Positions 41,632 to 50,910 are shown, counted from the first letter of the stretch. The stretch: 64,000 nt of DNA from G963691835 sp963691835 (GCA_963691835.1 OY829383.1:124001-188000), one strand, 5' to 3'. Notes: generated by a model from the sequence alone, not told the origin. Program-made: numbers and translations.

Positions 41632-42783
41632 ATGGCGCAGGTCACGGAACGCGATGTGATGGCGGCCCTAAGCGGAGTGACCGATCCGGATCGCGGCAGC
41701 GACGTCGCATCGCTGGGCATGGTCTCCGGCCTCGTCATCAAGGACGGCAATGTCGGCTTCGCGCTGGAGGTCGCTCCGGAACGCGGCCCGGCGCTGGAAC
41801 CCTTGCGTCAAGCCGCTGAGAAGGCTGTGTTCGATCTTCCGGGCGTCAACTCCGCGACCGTAGTCCTGACCGCACATTCCAAGCCATCGGCCGCCCCCGC
41901 AGCCCCCCCGCCTCCCCAGGCGCAGGCACAACGGGCTCAGGTCCGCGGCCAGCAACAGGGGTCGGGGCGTGGCCAATCGCCGCTCCCCGACGGGGTGAAG
42001 GCGGTCGTGGCCGTTGCTTCCGGTAAAGGCGGCGTGGGCAAATCGACCACCGCGGTCAATCTCGCGCTCGCCCTGTCTGCCTCGGGTCTCAAGGTCGGTA
42101 TCCTCGATGCGGACATCTACGGCCCTTCCCTTCCCCGCATGATGGGGATCACCGAGAGGCCGACCAGTCCGGACGGAAAGACCCTCCTGCCGATGGAACG
42201 CTACGGCATCGAATGCATGTCGATCGGCTTCCTCGTGCCGGAGGACACACCGACCATCTGGCGTGGCCCGATGGTGATGAGCGCGCTCGAGCAGATGATG
42301 CGGGACGTCGCCTGGAGTGAGCTGGACGTGATGGTCGTCGACATGCCGCCGGGCACCGGTGACGCGCAGCTCACCATGTCCCAGCGGGTTCCGCTTGCGG
42401 GGGCAGTGATCGTCTCAACACCTCAAGACATCGCGCTCCTCGATGCCAGGAAGGGCCTGAACATGTTCCGGAAGGTCGATGTCCCCGTGCTGGGCATCGT
42501 TGAGAACATGAGCCTATTCATCTGCCCCCACTGTGGGGGCGAGAGCCACATTTTCGGTCACGGCGGGGCCAAAGCAGAGGCGGATACCCTGGGCGTGGAT
42601 TTCCTTGGGGAAGTCCCTCTCCACATGTCCATCCGGGAAACCTCCGATGGCGGCACCCCGATCGTCGCCACGGACCCAGAAGGTCCTTACGCACTTGCTT
42701 ACAAAGGGATTGCGGAGAAGATCGTCGCCAAGATCGGCGCCGACGGCGCCCAGCGGGCCGCCCCCAAGATCAGCTTCGTTTGA
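41632..42783 (+). CDS. apbC: Mrp/ApbC iron-sulfur cluster carrier ATPase
   Basis: The 383-residue protein has an N-terminal MIP18-like domain (VTERDVMAALSGVTDPDRGS), a Pro/Gln-rich linker near residues 85-115, and the P-loop VAVASGKGGVGKSTTAVNLA (about 126-145). Its CxxC ligands lie in FICPHCGG (about 297-300). It carries Fe-S clusters to target enzymes. Its 3' end overlaps the opposing GNAT gene by 14 bases. Confidence 0.93.
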   Translation: MAQVTERDVMAALSGVTDPDRGSDVASLGMVSGLVIKDGNVGFALEVAPERGPALEPLRQAAEKAVFDLPGVNSATVVLTAHSKPSAAPAAPPPPQAQAQRAQVRGQQQGSGRGQSPLPDGVKAVVAVASGKGGVGKSTTAVNLALALSASGLKVGILDADIYGPSLPRMMGITERPTSPDGKTLLPMERYGIECMSIGFLVPEDTPTIWRGPMVMSALEQMMRDVAWSELDVMVVDMPPGTGDAQLTMSQRVPLAGAVIVSTPQDIALLDARKGLNMFRKVDVPVLGIVENMSLFICPHCGGESHIFGHGGAKAEADTLGVDFLGEVPLHMSIRETSDGGTPIVATDPEGPYALAYKGIAEKIVAKIGADGAQRAAPKISFV

Positions 42784-43342
42784 CGTCGAGGCCCGCCTGC
42801 GACCAATTCTCGCGCCGAAGCCGGTAAAGAACATGCGGACGGATCGGGTGGCCTTCCGGAAGGGACGGATGGCCGAAGTCCCCGTCCGCGTCCCGCATCA
42901 TACCGATCCGCTGCATCACCTTCTGAGAGCGGTCATTCGAGCGGGCCGTGAAAGAGACCACCTCCTCCCGGTCCAGATCTTCAAACGCGAACCGAAGGCA
43001 CCGGAGAGCCGCTTCAGACGCGTAACCGTGCCCCCAAGACGAGCGGGCCAACCGCCACCCGACCTCGAAGGCCGGCGTGAAGGGGAGTTTGTCGGCGTAA
43101 TCGGGGAGATTGAGCCCAACGAAACCGATAAACGGCGCGCCGCCTTTCACCTCTGCTGCAAACCACCCCCAGCCTTGGGCGTCGAACTTGTGAAGCAAAC
43201 GATCCACAAGCCGGTCGCTTTCCGCGCGGCTCAACGTCGCCGGGAAGTGACGCATCACCTCCGGATCCGCGTTGAGCGCGGCAAAGGGCTCGCGGTCGGC
43301 ATCCCGCCAAGCCCTGAGGATCAGACGGTCGGTTTCAAGCAT
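42770..43342 (-). CDS. GNAT-family N-acetyltransferase (RimJ/RimL type)
   Basis: The 190-residue protein has the GNAT layout: MLETDRLILRAWRDADREPF at the start, GGAPFIGFVGLNLPD and the acetyl-CoA binding ARSSWGHGYASEAALRCLRF (about residues 96-115), then RSNDRSQKVMQRIGM. It probably acetylates a protein N-terminus or small amine. The ATG start at 43342 overlaps the folA stop by 8 bases, with folA and thyA upstream. Confidence 0.85.
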   Translation of the reverse strand: MLETDRLILRAWRDADREPFAALNADPEVMRHFPATLSRAESDRLVDRLLHKFDAQGWGWFAAEVKGGAPFIGFVGLNLPDYADKLPFTPAFEVGWRLARSSWGHGYASEAALRCLRFAFEDLDREEVVSFTARSNDRSQKVMQRIGMMRDADGDFGHPSLPEGHPIRPHVLYRLRRENWSQAGLDVKRS

Positions 43343-43865
43343 TGCCGTCCCCGAATAGGCGCTCGAACGTCAGAAAGCGATGTGCCGGCGCATCATCCGT
43401 CGCCGGCACCGCTTGGCGATTCACCTCGCGCCAGTCGCTGCTTTCTATTTCGGGGAACCAGGTGTCGCCATCAGGCTCCACATCGATCTCCGTGATCTCA
43501 AGACGCCCGGCGATGGGAAGTGCCCACGCATAGACGCTGGCCCCGCCGAACGCGATGATCTCGTCGCAGCCCCTCTCGCGCGCATCGTCGCGGGCGGCCG
43601 CGAATGCCGCGTCGAAGTCGCGGACAACGGCCGCACCTTCGGCGCTGAACGCCGGATCGCGGGTAACAACGATGCTGGTTCGTCCCGGCAGTGGGCGGCC
43701 GATCGAGTCCCAGGTCCGCCGTCCCATGATCAGAGGCTTTCCCCACGTGAGTGCCTTGAGGCGTTTCAAATCGCCGGGTAGATGCCAAGGCATGTCGCCA
43801 TCCCGCCCGATGACCCGGTTCCGGGCCATGGCCACAACGACGACGACTGTCGGAGCGGCGCTCAT
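43335..43865 (-). CDS. folA: Dihydrofolate reductase
   Basis: The 176-residue protein has VVVVVAMARNRVIGRDGDMP then WHLPGDLKRLKALT (the catalytic Asp in the second) and LIMGRRTWDSIGRPLPGRTS. It reduces dihydrofolate, regenerating the cofactor used up by thymidylate synthase next door. The ATG at 43865 was chosen over GTG 43880, which has no better ribosome site; it is 18 bases from thyA. Confidence 0.95.
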   Translation of the reverse strand: MSAAPTVVVVVAMARNRVIGRDGDMPWHLPGDLKRLKALTWGKPLIMGRRTWDSIGRPLPGRTSIVVTRDPAFSAEGAAVVRDFDAAFAAARDDARERGCDEIIAFGGASVYAWALPIAGRLEITEIDVEPDGDTWFPEIESSDWREVNRQAVPATDDAPAHRFLTFERLFGDGNA

Positions 43866-43883
43866 ATCCGGGCTGGGCACCGC

Positions 43884-44693
43884 TTAAACGGCGATCGGAG
43901 CGGCGATATGATCGTGGGCTTCGTAGCCTTCCACGGCCACGTCCTCGAATTCGAAGGCAAAGAGATCGTCGATCTCCGGATTGAGCACCAGTCGCGGCAA
44001 CGGCAAGGGCTCCCGCTCGATCTGGAGCCGCGCTTGCGCAAGATGGTTCTTGTAGAGATGCGCATCGCCGAGGGTGTGAACAAAGTCACCGGGCACGAGC
44101 CCCGTCACCTGAGCCACCATGTGGATCAGCAGCGCGTAGGACGCGATGTTGAACGGCACACCGAGAAAGGCGTCCGCACTTCGTTGATAAAGCTGGCAGG
44201 ACAGCCGCTCCCGTCCGTCCGCCCCCTTGCCCACATGGAATTGGAACAGGCAATGGCAGGGGGGCAACGCCATCGCGTCCACATCCGCCGGATTCCAGGC
44301 GGAGACGACCAGGCGCCTCGAATAAGGGTTCGCTTTGATCTGGGCCACCACGTTGGCGAGTTGGTCGATCGCCCGCCCATCCGGCGTTCCCCAAGACCGC
44401 CATTGGCGCCCGTAGACCGGCCCGAGATCCCCATTCTCGTCCGCCCAGTCGTTCCAGATGCGGACACCGTTCTCCTGCAGATAACGAATGTTCGTGTCCC
44501 CTGCGAGGAACCAAATCAGCTCATGCACGATGGATTTCACGTGGAGCTTCTTGGTCGTGACCAGCGGAAAGCCGTTTGCCAGATCAAACCTCATCTGGTG
44601 ACCGAAGACAGAGAGTGTGCCAACGCCGGTCCGGTCGTCGCGCGGGTCGCCCGTCTCCAGAATTCGGGAGAGAAGATCGTGGTATTGCTGCAT
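43884..44693 (-). CDS. thyA: Thymidylate synthase
   Basis: The 269-residue protein has DRTGVGTLSVFGHQMRFDLA, the catalytic Cys in ALPPCHCLFQFHVG (about residue 152), and SCQLYQRSADAFLGVPFNIA. It makes dTMP from dUMP with methylene-THF. It starts the thyA-folA-GNAT run. Confidence 0.97.
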   Translation of the reverse strand: MQQYHDLLSRILETGDPRDDRTGVGTLSVFGHQMRFDLANGFPLVTTKKLHVKSIVHELIWFLAGDTNIRYLQENGVRIWNDWADENGDLGPVYGRQWRSWGTPDGRAIDQLANVVAQIKANPYSRRLVVSAWNPADVDAMALPPCHCLFQFHVGKGADGRERLSCQLYQRSADAFLGVPFNIASYALLIHMVAQVTGLVPGDFVHTLGDAHLYKNHLAQARLQIEREPLPLPRLVLNPEIDDLFAFEFEDVAVEGYEAHDHIAAPIAV

Positions 44694-44853
44694 GGTCAGG
44701 GCCTTTCACCTTACCGGGGATGGGGCGTCCCGGCCGTCAGGTCCCCACCAGCTTAGACCATGAAGCGGCCACCGTCCCAGTCGTCGGCGGGTCCAGTGGC
44801 AACGGTCGGCGATGTCTGGGAATCCTGCATTGCAGTTATCCACAAGGAGGCAT

Positions 44854-45483
44854 TTAGCCGGCCCGAATCGGCCGCGCAGGGTTGCCGATGACGGTTTCAT
44901 TCGGCGGAACATCGCGAACCACGACCGCGCCTGCGCCAACGGTGGCACCTGCCCCCACCACGACACCGGGACCCAGCGACGCGCCGACGCCGATCATGGC
45001 GCCGTCACCCACACGCACTCCGCCGGAAAGCGCACAGCCCGGCGCTATATGAGCGGCGTCCTTGATCCTGCAGTCATGATCCACCGATGCACGGGTGTTG
45101 ATGATCACCAGGGGACCGATGAACGCCTCCGCGTTCACCACGGCTCCGGGCATGATCAGGGCTCCCGCCTCCACCCTGGCGGACGGGGAGACGACCGCGT
45201 CCGCACTGATCGCCGTGGCAAGTGTGTAGCCAAGTTCCGTTACCGTCGCGGCCAATTGTCGCCGCAAGCTGTTATCGCCGAGCGCCACAAAGGCTTCTGA
45301 GTGCCCCTCGCCAAGAAGGCGCTCAAGAACACCCTCTCCCCGAAGCACCGGGGTGCCGACACAGGTTTCGGGGTCGCCGGGTCTGCCAACGCAACAGGCA
45401 ACGTCCTGTCCCGCGCCACGCAAGACTTCGATGCAGACCTTCGCATGGCCGCCTGCGCCGATTACGACGATCCCTGCTGTCAT
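44854..45483 (-). CDS. NeuD/PglD-like sugar acyltransferase
   Basis: The 209-residue protein has an N-terminal Rossmann-like domain (MTAGIVVIGAGGHAKVCIEV) and a left-handed beta-helix of hexapeptide repeats (GAVVNAEAFIGPLVIINTRA then SVDHDCRIKDAAHIAPGCAL). The last segment VIGNPARPIRAG ends the fold as in this family. It probably acetylates a nucleotide sugar or amino sugar. No sugar operon surrounds it. Confidence 0.8.
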   Translation of the reverse strand: MTAGIVVIGAGGHAKVCIEVLRGAGQDVACCVGRPGDPETCVGTPVLRGEGVLERLLGEGHSEAFVALGDNSLRRQLAATVTELGYTLATAISADAVVSPSARVEAGALIMPGAVVNAEAFIGPLVIINTRASVDHDCRIKDAAHIAPGCALSGGVRVGDGAMIGVGASLGPGVVVGAGATVGAGAVVVRDVPPNETVIGNPARPIRAG

Positions 45484-45493
45484 CCGCCTCCCC

Positions 45494-45545
45494 CATCGAA
45501 CCCAGTCGCCGAACCCAGTCGCCGAACCCAGCCGCCGAACTCAGC
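45494..45545 (-). repeat. Tandem 13-bp repeats upstream of the acyltransferase
   Basis: The unit CGAACCCAGTCGC recurs almost four times in a row (the later copies with single changes). It sits just upstream of the start of the acyltransferase on the minus strand. It may be a slippage-prone promoter-region repeat. Confidence 0.55.
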
Positions 45546-45673
45546 CAACCTCAGCCGTTCGCGTCCGGATTAGGTTTCATGGAAGCCTGCCACAGTCTTC
45601 CTGGATCACGCCATCACGGGGAACACCGCTCCCAAAGATGCCGGTCTTTGGCGGGACGATGCGGTGGCCCCTC

Positions 45674-45702
45674 TTTTGAAATGCCGTCGCAGTCCCTATA
45701 AT
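45674..45702 (+). promoter_or_regulatory. Promoter of the tmRNA gene
   Basis: A perfect TATAAT box (45697-45702) has TTTTGA (45674-45679) 17 bases upstream. Transcription would begin near 45709, right before the acceptor piece. Confidence 0.55.
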
Positions 45703-45708
45703 GAGACT

Positions 45709-45788
45709 GTCGGGCAACCGACTATGGCGATAAACGGATCGTGGAATAAGCGTAGCGGACCCGGGGGCAGTACCCGGCGCCTCCACCA
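45709..45788 (+). ncRNA. ssrA: Two-piece tmRNA: acceptor piece
   Basis: The gene is circularly permuted, as in alphaproteobacteria. The upstream piece holds the T-arm (CCGGG GGCAGTA CCCGG) and the 3' acceptor strand CGCCTCC followed by ACCA, ending at 45788. Its acceptor strand pairs with GGGGGCG at 45823 of the coding piece. Processing would join the two pieces through base pairs. The 5' end is approximate. Confidence 0.85.
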
Positions 45789-45822
45789 AAACCTCCCAAT
45801 CGCAAGGGCGAGCGGGGCATAC

Positions 45823-46010
45823 GGGGGCGAAACAGGATCGACGCGCGTGGTAAAGACGTGACTTTCGCCCGGCATGGTACCGCCGTTATCGGGCTATTAT
45901 AGTAGTTGCGAACGACAACTATGAGCCGGTCGCTGCCGCTGCGTAATGCAGTCGCAAGACCACTTCTAAAGTCCTTGGGACTCTCATCCTAAGGCGGGGT
46001 TTGGGGCGCA
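45823..46010 (+). ncRNA. ssrA: Two-piece tmRNA: coding piece
   Basis: This piece begins GGGGGCGAAACAGGATCGAC, the tRNA-like 5' end. It contains the tag frame at 45909-45947, which encodes A-N-D-N-Y-E-P-V-A-A-A-A then TAA, a normal alphaproteobacterial degradation tag. Ribosomes stalled on broken messages are rescued and their products are tagged for ClpXP. The 3' end is approximate. Confidence 0.9.
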
Positions 46011-46097
46011 CCTGGCAACAGAAGCGCTCCGCTTTCCGGGTCTCGTGACCTGGAGTTGGTTTCGGTCGGATACCCGGCCGTCAGTCGGCGGGGGCGC

Positions 46098-46610
46098 ATG
46101 ACGGAAGAGCCGTTCCAATACGATCAGATGGTCGAAGAGGCTTTGAGGGGTGTGGTCCGCCGATCGCTCCGCCAAGCCGCGAGTCATGGTCTGCCGGGCA
46201 ACCATCACTTCTACATCACCTTCAAGACCCACGGCCCCGGGGTCACGGTACCGAGCTATCTCGCCGAGAAGTATCCGGACGAGATGACGATCGTCATGCA
46301 GTATCAGTTCTGGGACCTTGAGGTCCGCGAGGACGGCTTTGACGTCACACTGAGCTTTAACGACGTGCGCGAGCGGCTGGTCATTCCTTTCGACTGCGTC
46401 AGCGGGTTCGCCGACCCGTCGGTGAAGTTCGGCCTCCAGTTCCAGACCGTGGTTGATGAACTCGAACCGTCCGAGCCGGTCGAGGATCTGCTGGGCGACG
46501 ACGGCCCGGTCGAGCCGATGATCGAAGAGGAAAGCGGTGCGGGCAACGACGAAACTGGACCATCAGGCGCCCAAGTCGTCTCCCTCGACCATTTCCGGAA
46601 GAAAAAGTAG
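46098..46610 (+). CDS. sspB: SspB adaptor protein for ssrA-tagged substrates (alpha-type)
   Basis: The 170-residue protein begins MTEEPFQYDQMVEEALRGVV and has GNHHFYITFKTHGPGVTVPS (residues about 34-53), VMQYQFWDLEVREDGFDVTL and a long acidic linker with VEPMIEEE ending in a VSLDHFRKKK ClpX-binding tip. This is the alphaproteobacterial SspB-alpha layout. It lies directly after ssrA, so RNA tag and adaptor are neighbours. It binds the tag and hands substrates to ClpXP. Confidence 0.9.
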   Translation: MTEEPFQYDQMVEEALRGVVRRSLRQAASHGLPGNHHFYITFKTHGPGVTVPSYLAEKYPDEMTIVMQYQFWDLEVREDGFDVTLSFNDVRERLVIPFDCVSGFADPSVKFGLQFQTVVDELEPSEPVEDLLGDDGPVEPMIEEESGAGNDETGPSGAQVVSLDHFRKKK

Positions 46611-46660
46611 TCTCCCGCCATCGCTAAGCCGTGACGCCCAATCCGAGGCGGGAGGATCTG

Positions 46661-48271
46661 ATGGCCGAGATGAACTTTACCGAGATGTTTCCGCTGGCGG
46701 CGGACGAAACCGATTACCGGAAGGTGACCGGGGACCACGTCGGCGTTGGTACGTTCCGGGGCAAGAAAGTCCTGGTGGTCGAGCCGGAAGGCCTGACGCT
46801 GTTGGCCGAGACGGCGTTCCGGGATATTTCGCACCTGCTGCGGCCCGGACATCTGCAGCAGCTCGCCAACATTTTGGAAGATCCTGAAGCCTCTTCGAAC
46901 GACCGCTTCGTCGCGGTTGAGCTCCTGAAGAACGCGAGCATCGCGGCCGGCGGCGTTCTGCCCATGTGTCAGGATACAGGAACGGCCATCATCATGGGCA
47001 AGAAGGGCGAGCTCGTGTTCACCGGCGCCGATGACGAGGAGGCGCTGTCGCGAGGGGTCTACAACACCTATACGAAGCACAATCTCCGCTACAGCCAGTT
47101 GGCGCCGATGGACATGTTCGGGGAAAAGAACACCGGCTCGAACCTGCCCGCCCAGGTGGAGCTCTACGCAACCGGCGGAGACGCCTACAAGTTCGCCTTC
47201 ATCCAGAAGGGCGGCGGGTCGGCCAACAAGTCGTTCCTGTTCCAGGAGACAAAAGCGGTGCTCAACCCGGACAGCCTCCGGAAGTTCCTGGACACCAAGA
47301 TCCGGACCCTCGGTACGGCTGCTTGCCCCCCTTACCATCTTTCCATCGTCATCGGCGGCACGTCGGCCGAGTTCAACATGAAGACGGTCAAGCTCGCCTC
47401 CACCCGCTATCTCGACGGCCTGCCGACCAAAGGGAGCGAGTCCGGCCACGCATACCGTGATCTGGAATGGGAGGCCGAGGTTCTTCAGATGACGCGGGAG
47501 ATGGGCATCGGCGCCCAATTCGGCGGCAAGTATTTCTGCCACGACGTGCGTGTCATCCGCTTGCCCCGCCACGGCGCTTCCTGCCCGATCGGTCTCGGCG
47601 TGTCTTGCGCGGCGGATCGCCAGGCCTGGGCGAAGATCACCGCCGACGGCATCTTCATGGAGGCACTTGAGACCGACCCCTCCAAGTATCTGCCGGAGAT
47701 CGACGAGAGTTCGCTTGAGACCGGCGTGGTCAAGATCGACCTCAATCAGCCCATGGACGAGATCCGAAAGACCCTTGGTCAGCATCCGATCAAAACCCGC
47801 GTCGCCCTGTCCGGTCCGATGATCGTTGCCCGCGACATTGCGCATGCGAAACTGAAAGAGCGGATGGACTCGGGTCAGGGGTTGCCCGACTACGTCAAGA
47901 ACCACCCGATCTACTATGCCGGCCCCGCCAAAACGCCCGAGGGTATGGCGTCCGGTTCTTTCGGGCCCACGACGGCCGGGCGAATGGATTCCTATGTCGG
48001 CCCCTTCATGGAACAGGGCGGCAGCTTTGTGACCTTGGCCAAGGGCAACCGGTCGCCCGTGGTTCGCGAAGCCTGTCACAAGCATGGCGGCTTCTACCTC
48101 GGCTCGATCGGCGGGGCGGCGGCCAAGCTTGCCCTCGACAGCATCAAGAAGGTTGAGGTTCTGGAGTACCCGGAACTCGGCATGGAAGCGGTCTGGCGGA
48201 TCGAGGTCGAGAATTTCCCGGCTTTCATCGTTGTCGACGATAAAGGCAACGACTTCTTCAAGAACATCTGA
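46661..48271 (+). CDS. fumA: Class I fumarate hydratase (iron-sulfur)
   Basis: The 536-residue protein has CQDTGTAIIMGKKGELVFTG (Cys about 104), FIQKGGGSANKSFLFQETK and GLGVSCAADRQAWAKI, the Fe-S class I signatures. It hydrates fumarate to malate in the TCA cycle and needs a 4Fe-4S cluster. GGAGG lies 7 bases before the ATG at 46661. It follows sspB by 50 bases. Confidence 0.95.
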   Translation: MAEMNFTEMFPLAADETDYRKVTGDHVGVGTFRGKKVLVVEPEGLTLLAETAFRDISHLLRPGHLQQLANILEDPEASSNDRFVAVELLKNASIAAGGVLPMCQDTGTAIIMGKKGELVFTGADDEEALSRGVYNTYTKHNLRYSQLAPMDMFGEKNTGSNLPAQVELYATGGDAYKFAFIQKGGGSANKSFLFQETKAVLNPDSLRKFLDTKIRTLGTAACPPYHLSIVIGGTSAEFNMKTVKLASTRYLDGLPTKGSESGHAYRDLEWEAEVLQMTREMGIGAQFGGKYFCHDVRVIRLPRHGASCPIGLGVSCAADRQAWAKITADGIFMEALETDPSKYLPEIDESSLETGVVKIDLNQPMDEIRKTLGQHPIKTRVALSGPMIVARDIAHAKLKERMDSGQGLPDYVKNHPIYYAGPAKTPEGMASGSFGPTTAGRMDSYVGPFMEQGGSFVTLAKGNRSPVVREACHKHGGFYLGSIGGAAAKLALDSIKKVEVLEYPELGMEAVWRIEVENFPAFIVVDDKGNDFFKNI

Positions 48272-48305
48272 CGCGGACCGGCGATCAACACCAGCGGATG
48301 CGGGC

Positions 48306-48947
48306 ATGACGGTCACCTTCTTGGATAACCGGCCGTCGAGCCCGCCCACCGTCACATTGATCCTCGCGCATGGGGCCGGGGCCCCGATGGACAGCCCCTT
48401 CATGGATCGACTGGCCGACCTGCTGTGCGGCCGCGGGATTCATGTTCGGCGGTTCGAATTCCCCTACATGGCGAAGCGCCGGGAAGATGACCGAAAGCGC
48501 CCCCCGGACCGGGAGCCGGTGCTGCTTGCCTCTTGGCGCGAGGCAATCCTGCAAACCGGAGATCCAGGCACTTTGCTCATCGGCGGAAAGTCCATGGGCG
48601 GTCGCATGGCCAGCCTGATTGCGGACGATCTCGGCGTGGCCGGCTTGGTCTGTCTTGGTTATCCGTTCCATCCCCCAGGAAAACCCGACCGCCTTCGCAC
48701 TCAGCATCTGGAAACTCTTCGAACGCCAGCAATCATCCTTCAAGGCACCAGAGATCCCTTCGGCACCCCCGAGGAAGCCGAATCGTGGCAGCTTTCCAGC
48801 GGAATAAAGTTGCTACCGATTCCCGACGGGAACCATGACCTGAAGCCCCGCGTTCGATCCGGGGAGACGTGGGACCGCAATCTGGAGTTCACCACCAACG
48901 CGGTCACCGCATTCGCCGGCCGCGTTCTGTCGCTGTCTCCCGGATGA
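48306..48947 (+). CDS. Alpha/beta hydrolase, dienelactone hydrolase/Tex30-like
   Basis: The 213-residue protein has VTLILAHGAGAPMDSPFM (oxyanion region), IGGKSMGGRMASLIADDLG (nucleophile Ser) and ILQGTRDPFGTPEEAE (Asp) with DGNHDLKP (His). These are alpha/beta hydrolase features of the KANL3/Tex30 type. The substrate is unknown. Confidence 0.75.
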   Translation: MTVTFLDNRPSSPPTVTLILAHGAGAPMDSPFMDRLADLLCGRGIHVRRFEFPYMAKRREDDRKRPPDREPVLLASWREAILQTGDPGTLLIGGKSMGGRMASLIADDLGVAGLVCLGYPFHPPGKPDRLRTQHLETLRTPAIILQGTRDPFGTPEEAESWQLSSGIKLLPIPDGNHDLKPRVRSGETWDRNLEFTTNAVTAFAGRVLSLSPG

Positions 48948-49021
48948 TTCCTCGCTGGTAGCAGGCGCGGAGACTGTTCATAGTGACATTGAATCTTCGG
49001 CAACCGCTGCGTCTTCCAAAC

Positions 49022-49753
49022 ATGCCAATCGACACAACCCGCTCCGACGCCTTCTTCGCGCGGTACTCGCGCCTTTTTGACACCTCCAGAACCCGGAAGA
49101 TCCCCAACAGGCTGTTGGCTCGGCATGCAACGATCTTCGGTGCGCTTGGCGTCGATTTCGCCGGGAAGACAGTCTTGGATCTCGGCTCGCACGACGGACG
49201 CTGGAGCCTTGCCGCCCTTGATCAAGGGGCTTCACACGTCGTCGGAATCGAGGCGCGGGACGACATGGTCGACGATGCCCGCCGCACCTGCTCCGACGAG
49301 GGTTTCGGAGCCGACCGCTGCACATTCATCGTCGGCGACGTCGTTTCAACCCTGGACACTTTGCAGGACAAATCGTTCGACATCGTGCTCAACCTTGGGT
49401 TCTTCTACCACACCATCCAACATGTTGAGATTCTTGACCGATTGCGTCCGATCAACCCCGGGCAAATGATCGTCGACACGGGCATCTCGGAGATCGAGGG
49501 GCATGTCATAGAGCTGCGCGTCGAGGACACGTCCGATGCGCGCATGTCCATCGACTACGGCACGTCGAAGACCGGCCGGGTGATCACCGGCCGGCCGTCC
49601 CGAGAGGCGCTGGCCTTCATGCTCGATGCTCATGACGCCGACGTGGTCTACCACGACTGGACCCAGTGGGGCGGATCATGGGAAGGCATTGAGGACTATC
49701 AGGCTGGTCATCGAATCACCGCCCTGTCGACCCGGCGGAACGGTGGCGGCTGA
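49022..49753 (+). CDS. SAM-dependent methyltransferase, class I
   Basis: The 243-residue protein has TVLDLGSHDGRWSLAALDQG (SAM motif I, residues about 50-69), VVGIEARDDMVDDARR and FDIVLNLGFFYHTIQHVEIL. The start MPIDTTRSDAFFARYSRLFD was set at 49022; GTG 48983 is upstream. The substrate is unknown. It converges tail-to-tail with the next gene, another SAM-binding-like protein. Confidence 0.75.
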   Translation: MPIDTTRSDAFFARYSRLFDTSRTRKIPNRLLARHATIFGALGVDFAGKTVLDLGSHDGRWSLAALDQGASHVVGIEARDDMVDDARRTCSDEGFGADRCTFIVGDVVSTLDTLQDKSFDIVLNLGFFYHTIQHVEILDRLRPINPGQMIVDTGISEIEGHVIELRVEDTSDARMSIDYGTSKTGRVITGRPSREALAFMLDAHDADVVYHDWTQWGGSWEGIEDYQAGHRITALSTRRNGGG

Positions 49754-49759
49754 CCCGTC

Positions 49760-50566
49760 TCAGCCTTGCTTTACTGTCATGTAGAGCCACGGATTGGGAC
49801 CGCGGCGGTACTCCCAGAACGCAAGCAGCTGATCCAGATGCTCAAAGTTCCGGAGCTCCTGGAACTGCTCGATATCCCTCATACCCGCTGTGATCTTCCG
49901 AATGTCATGCGTCCCCTCGAAGCGCTCGATGAAGGCGGCATTGCGGGGAGCCTCAAAGCTGTTGTGGAGTTCGACCAGGATATCCAAGCCCCGCAGAGAG
50001 GGCGCCTTCTCGGGGTCGAGAAGATTGGTCTCCTCTCCCTCGATATCGCACACGACACAGGCGTCCACACCGTTAAACCGGGCAAAATCACCATGCGAGA
50101 CAACCCCGCCGATCCGGATGTTTTTTGAGACACCGTTAGCGGATGCCATCGCCTCGCAGACACTCTGCGCGGCATCATCGATGTCGTGTGCCCAGATGAC
50201 TGCATTTGGCAGAAGTCTGGCCAAGCCGACCGCGTAGTACCCCTCGGCACTGCCGATGTTAAGGATCTCCGAATAGCCGCGGTCCCGCATGGCCTCGATA
50301 ACCGGGTGAAGCTCCTGCTCGTAGACGCCTAAAAGCTTGGGCGCGAAGCATCCTTCCGCAGGTTGATCCGGCAGAACCATCCCGGCAAACGGTCCTGCCC
50401 GAACGGTCGTCCCCCCATGATGGATAAGCGTGTTGACGACCAAGGACGCCCGGTGCCGGGCCGCCGTCCGGAGAACCCGGTGGAGCCTTTGCATCGGCGG
50501 CATTTCACCATTCGAGAGCAGCTCTTGGAGAGTCTCGATGGTCTTCTCGTGATCCAATCCTATCAT
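49760..50566 (-). CDS. Methyltransferase-like protein of unknown substrate
   Basis: The 268-residue protein has ILNIGSAEGYYAVGLARLLP (residues about 100-119, SAM-like motif) and VWAHDIDDAAQSVCEAMASA, then FNGVDACVVCDIEGEETNLL. A family with the same layout occurs near glycan and methylation genes. The catalytic step is not known. It is leftward and converges on the previous methyltransferase. Confidence 0.65.
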   Translation of the reverse strand: MIGLDHEKTIETLQELLSNGEMPPMQRLHRVLRTAARHRASLVVNTLIHHGGTTVRAGPFAGMVLPDQPAEGCFAPKLLGVYEQELHPVIEAMRDRGYSEILNIGSAEGYYAVGLARLLPNAVIWAHDIDDAAQSVCEAMASANGVSKNIRIGGVVSHGDFARFNGVDACVVCDIEGEETNLLDPEKAPSLRGLDILVELHNSFEAPRNAAFIERFEGTHDIRKITAGMRDIEQFQELRNFEHLDQLLAFWEYRRGPNPWLYMTVKQG

Positions 50567-50643
50567 TGGTTGACGGCCATCATAATCGCGAGACGGGGGA
50601 CCGGTCCGGGGGTCACGGCGTTGGGCTGCCTTCTGTCGGCGGG

Positions 50644-50910
50644 TCAGTTATCGGCGTTTCCGCCGCCGATCACCGCGGCACTGTCCTCCAGCGACTGCGG
50701 CGAAATCCAGGATGACACGGGAGGAACTTCAACCTCAAACGCAGATGTCAGGTTCGTCGAACGAGACTGATAGAGGCCAAACGCCATGAACGCGCCAAGC
50801 AGGAAGGGGCCAACAAACAGCGTCGTCGTGACGATCGCGGCGATCATTACCCGAATCGCCGTTCGAAAGACATCTCTTATCGAGACGTTATCGAACTCAA
50901 GAACCGCCAT
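50644..50910 (-). CDS. Small membrane protein of unknown function, 88 aa
   Basis: The product begins MAVLEFDNVSIRDVFRTAIR and has two hydrophobic stretches around residues 22-45, then a Ser/Pro-rich exposed tail. It lies upstream of the methyltransferase-like gene in the same direction. No family is recognised. Confidence 0.45.
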   Translation of the reverse strand: MAVLEFDNVSIRDVFRTAIRVMIAAIVTTTLFVGPFLLGAFMAFGLYQSRSTNLTSAFEVEVPPVSSWISPQSLEDSAAVIGGGNADN

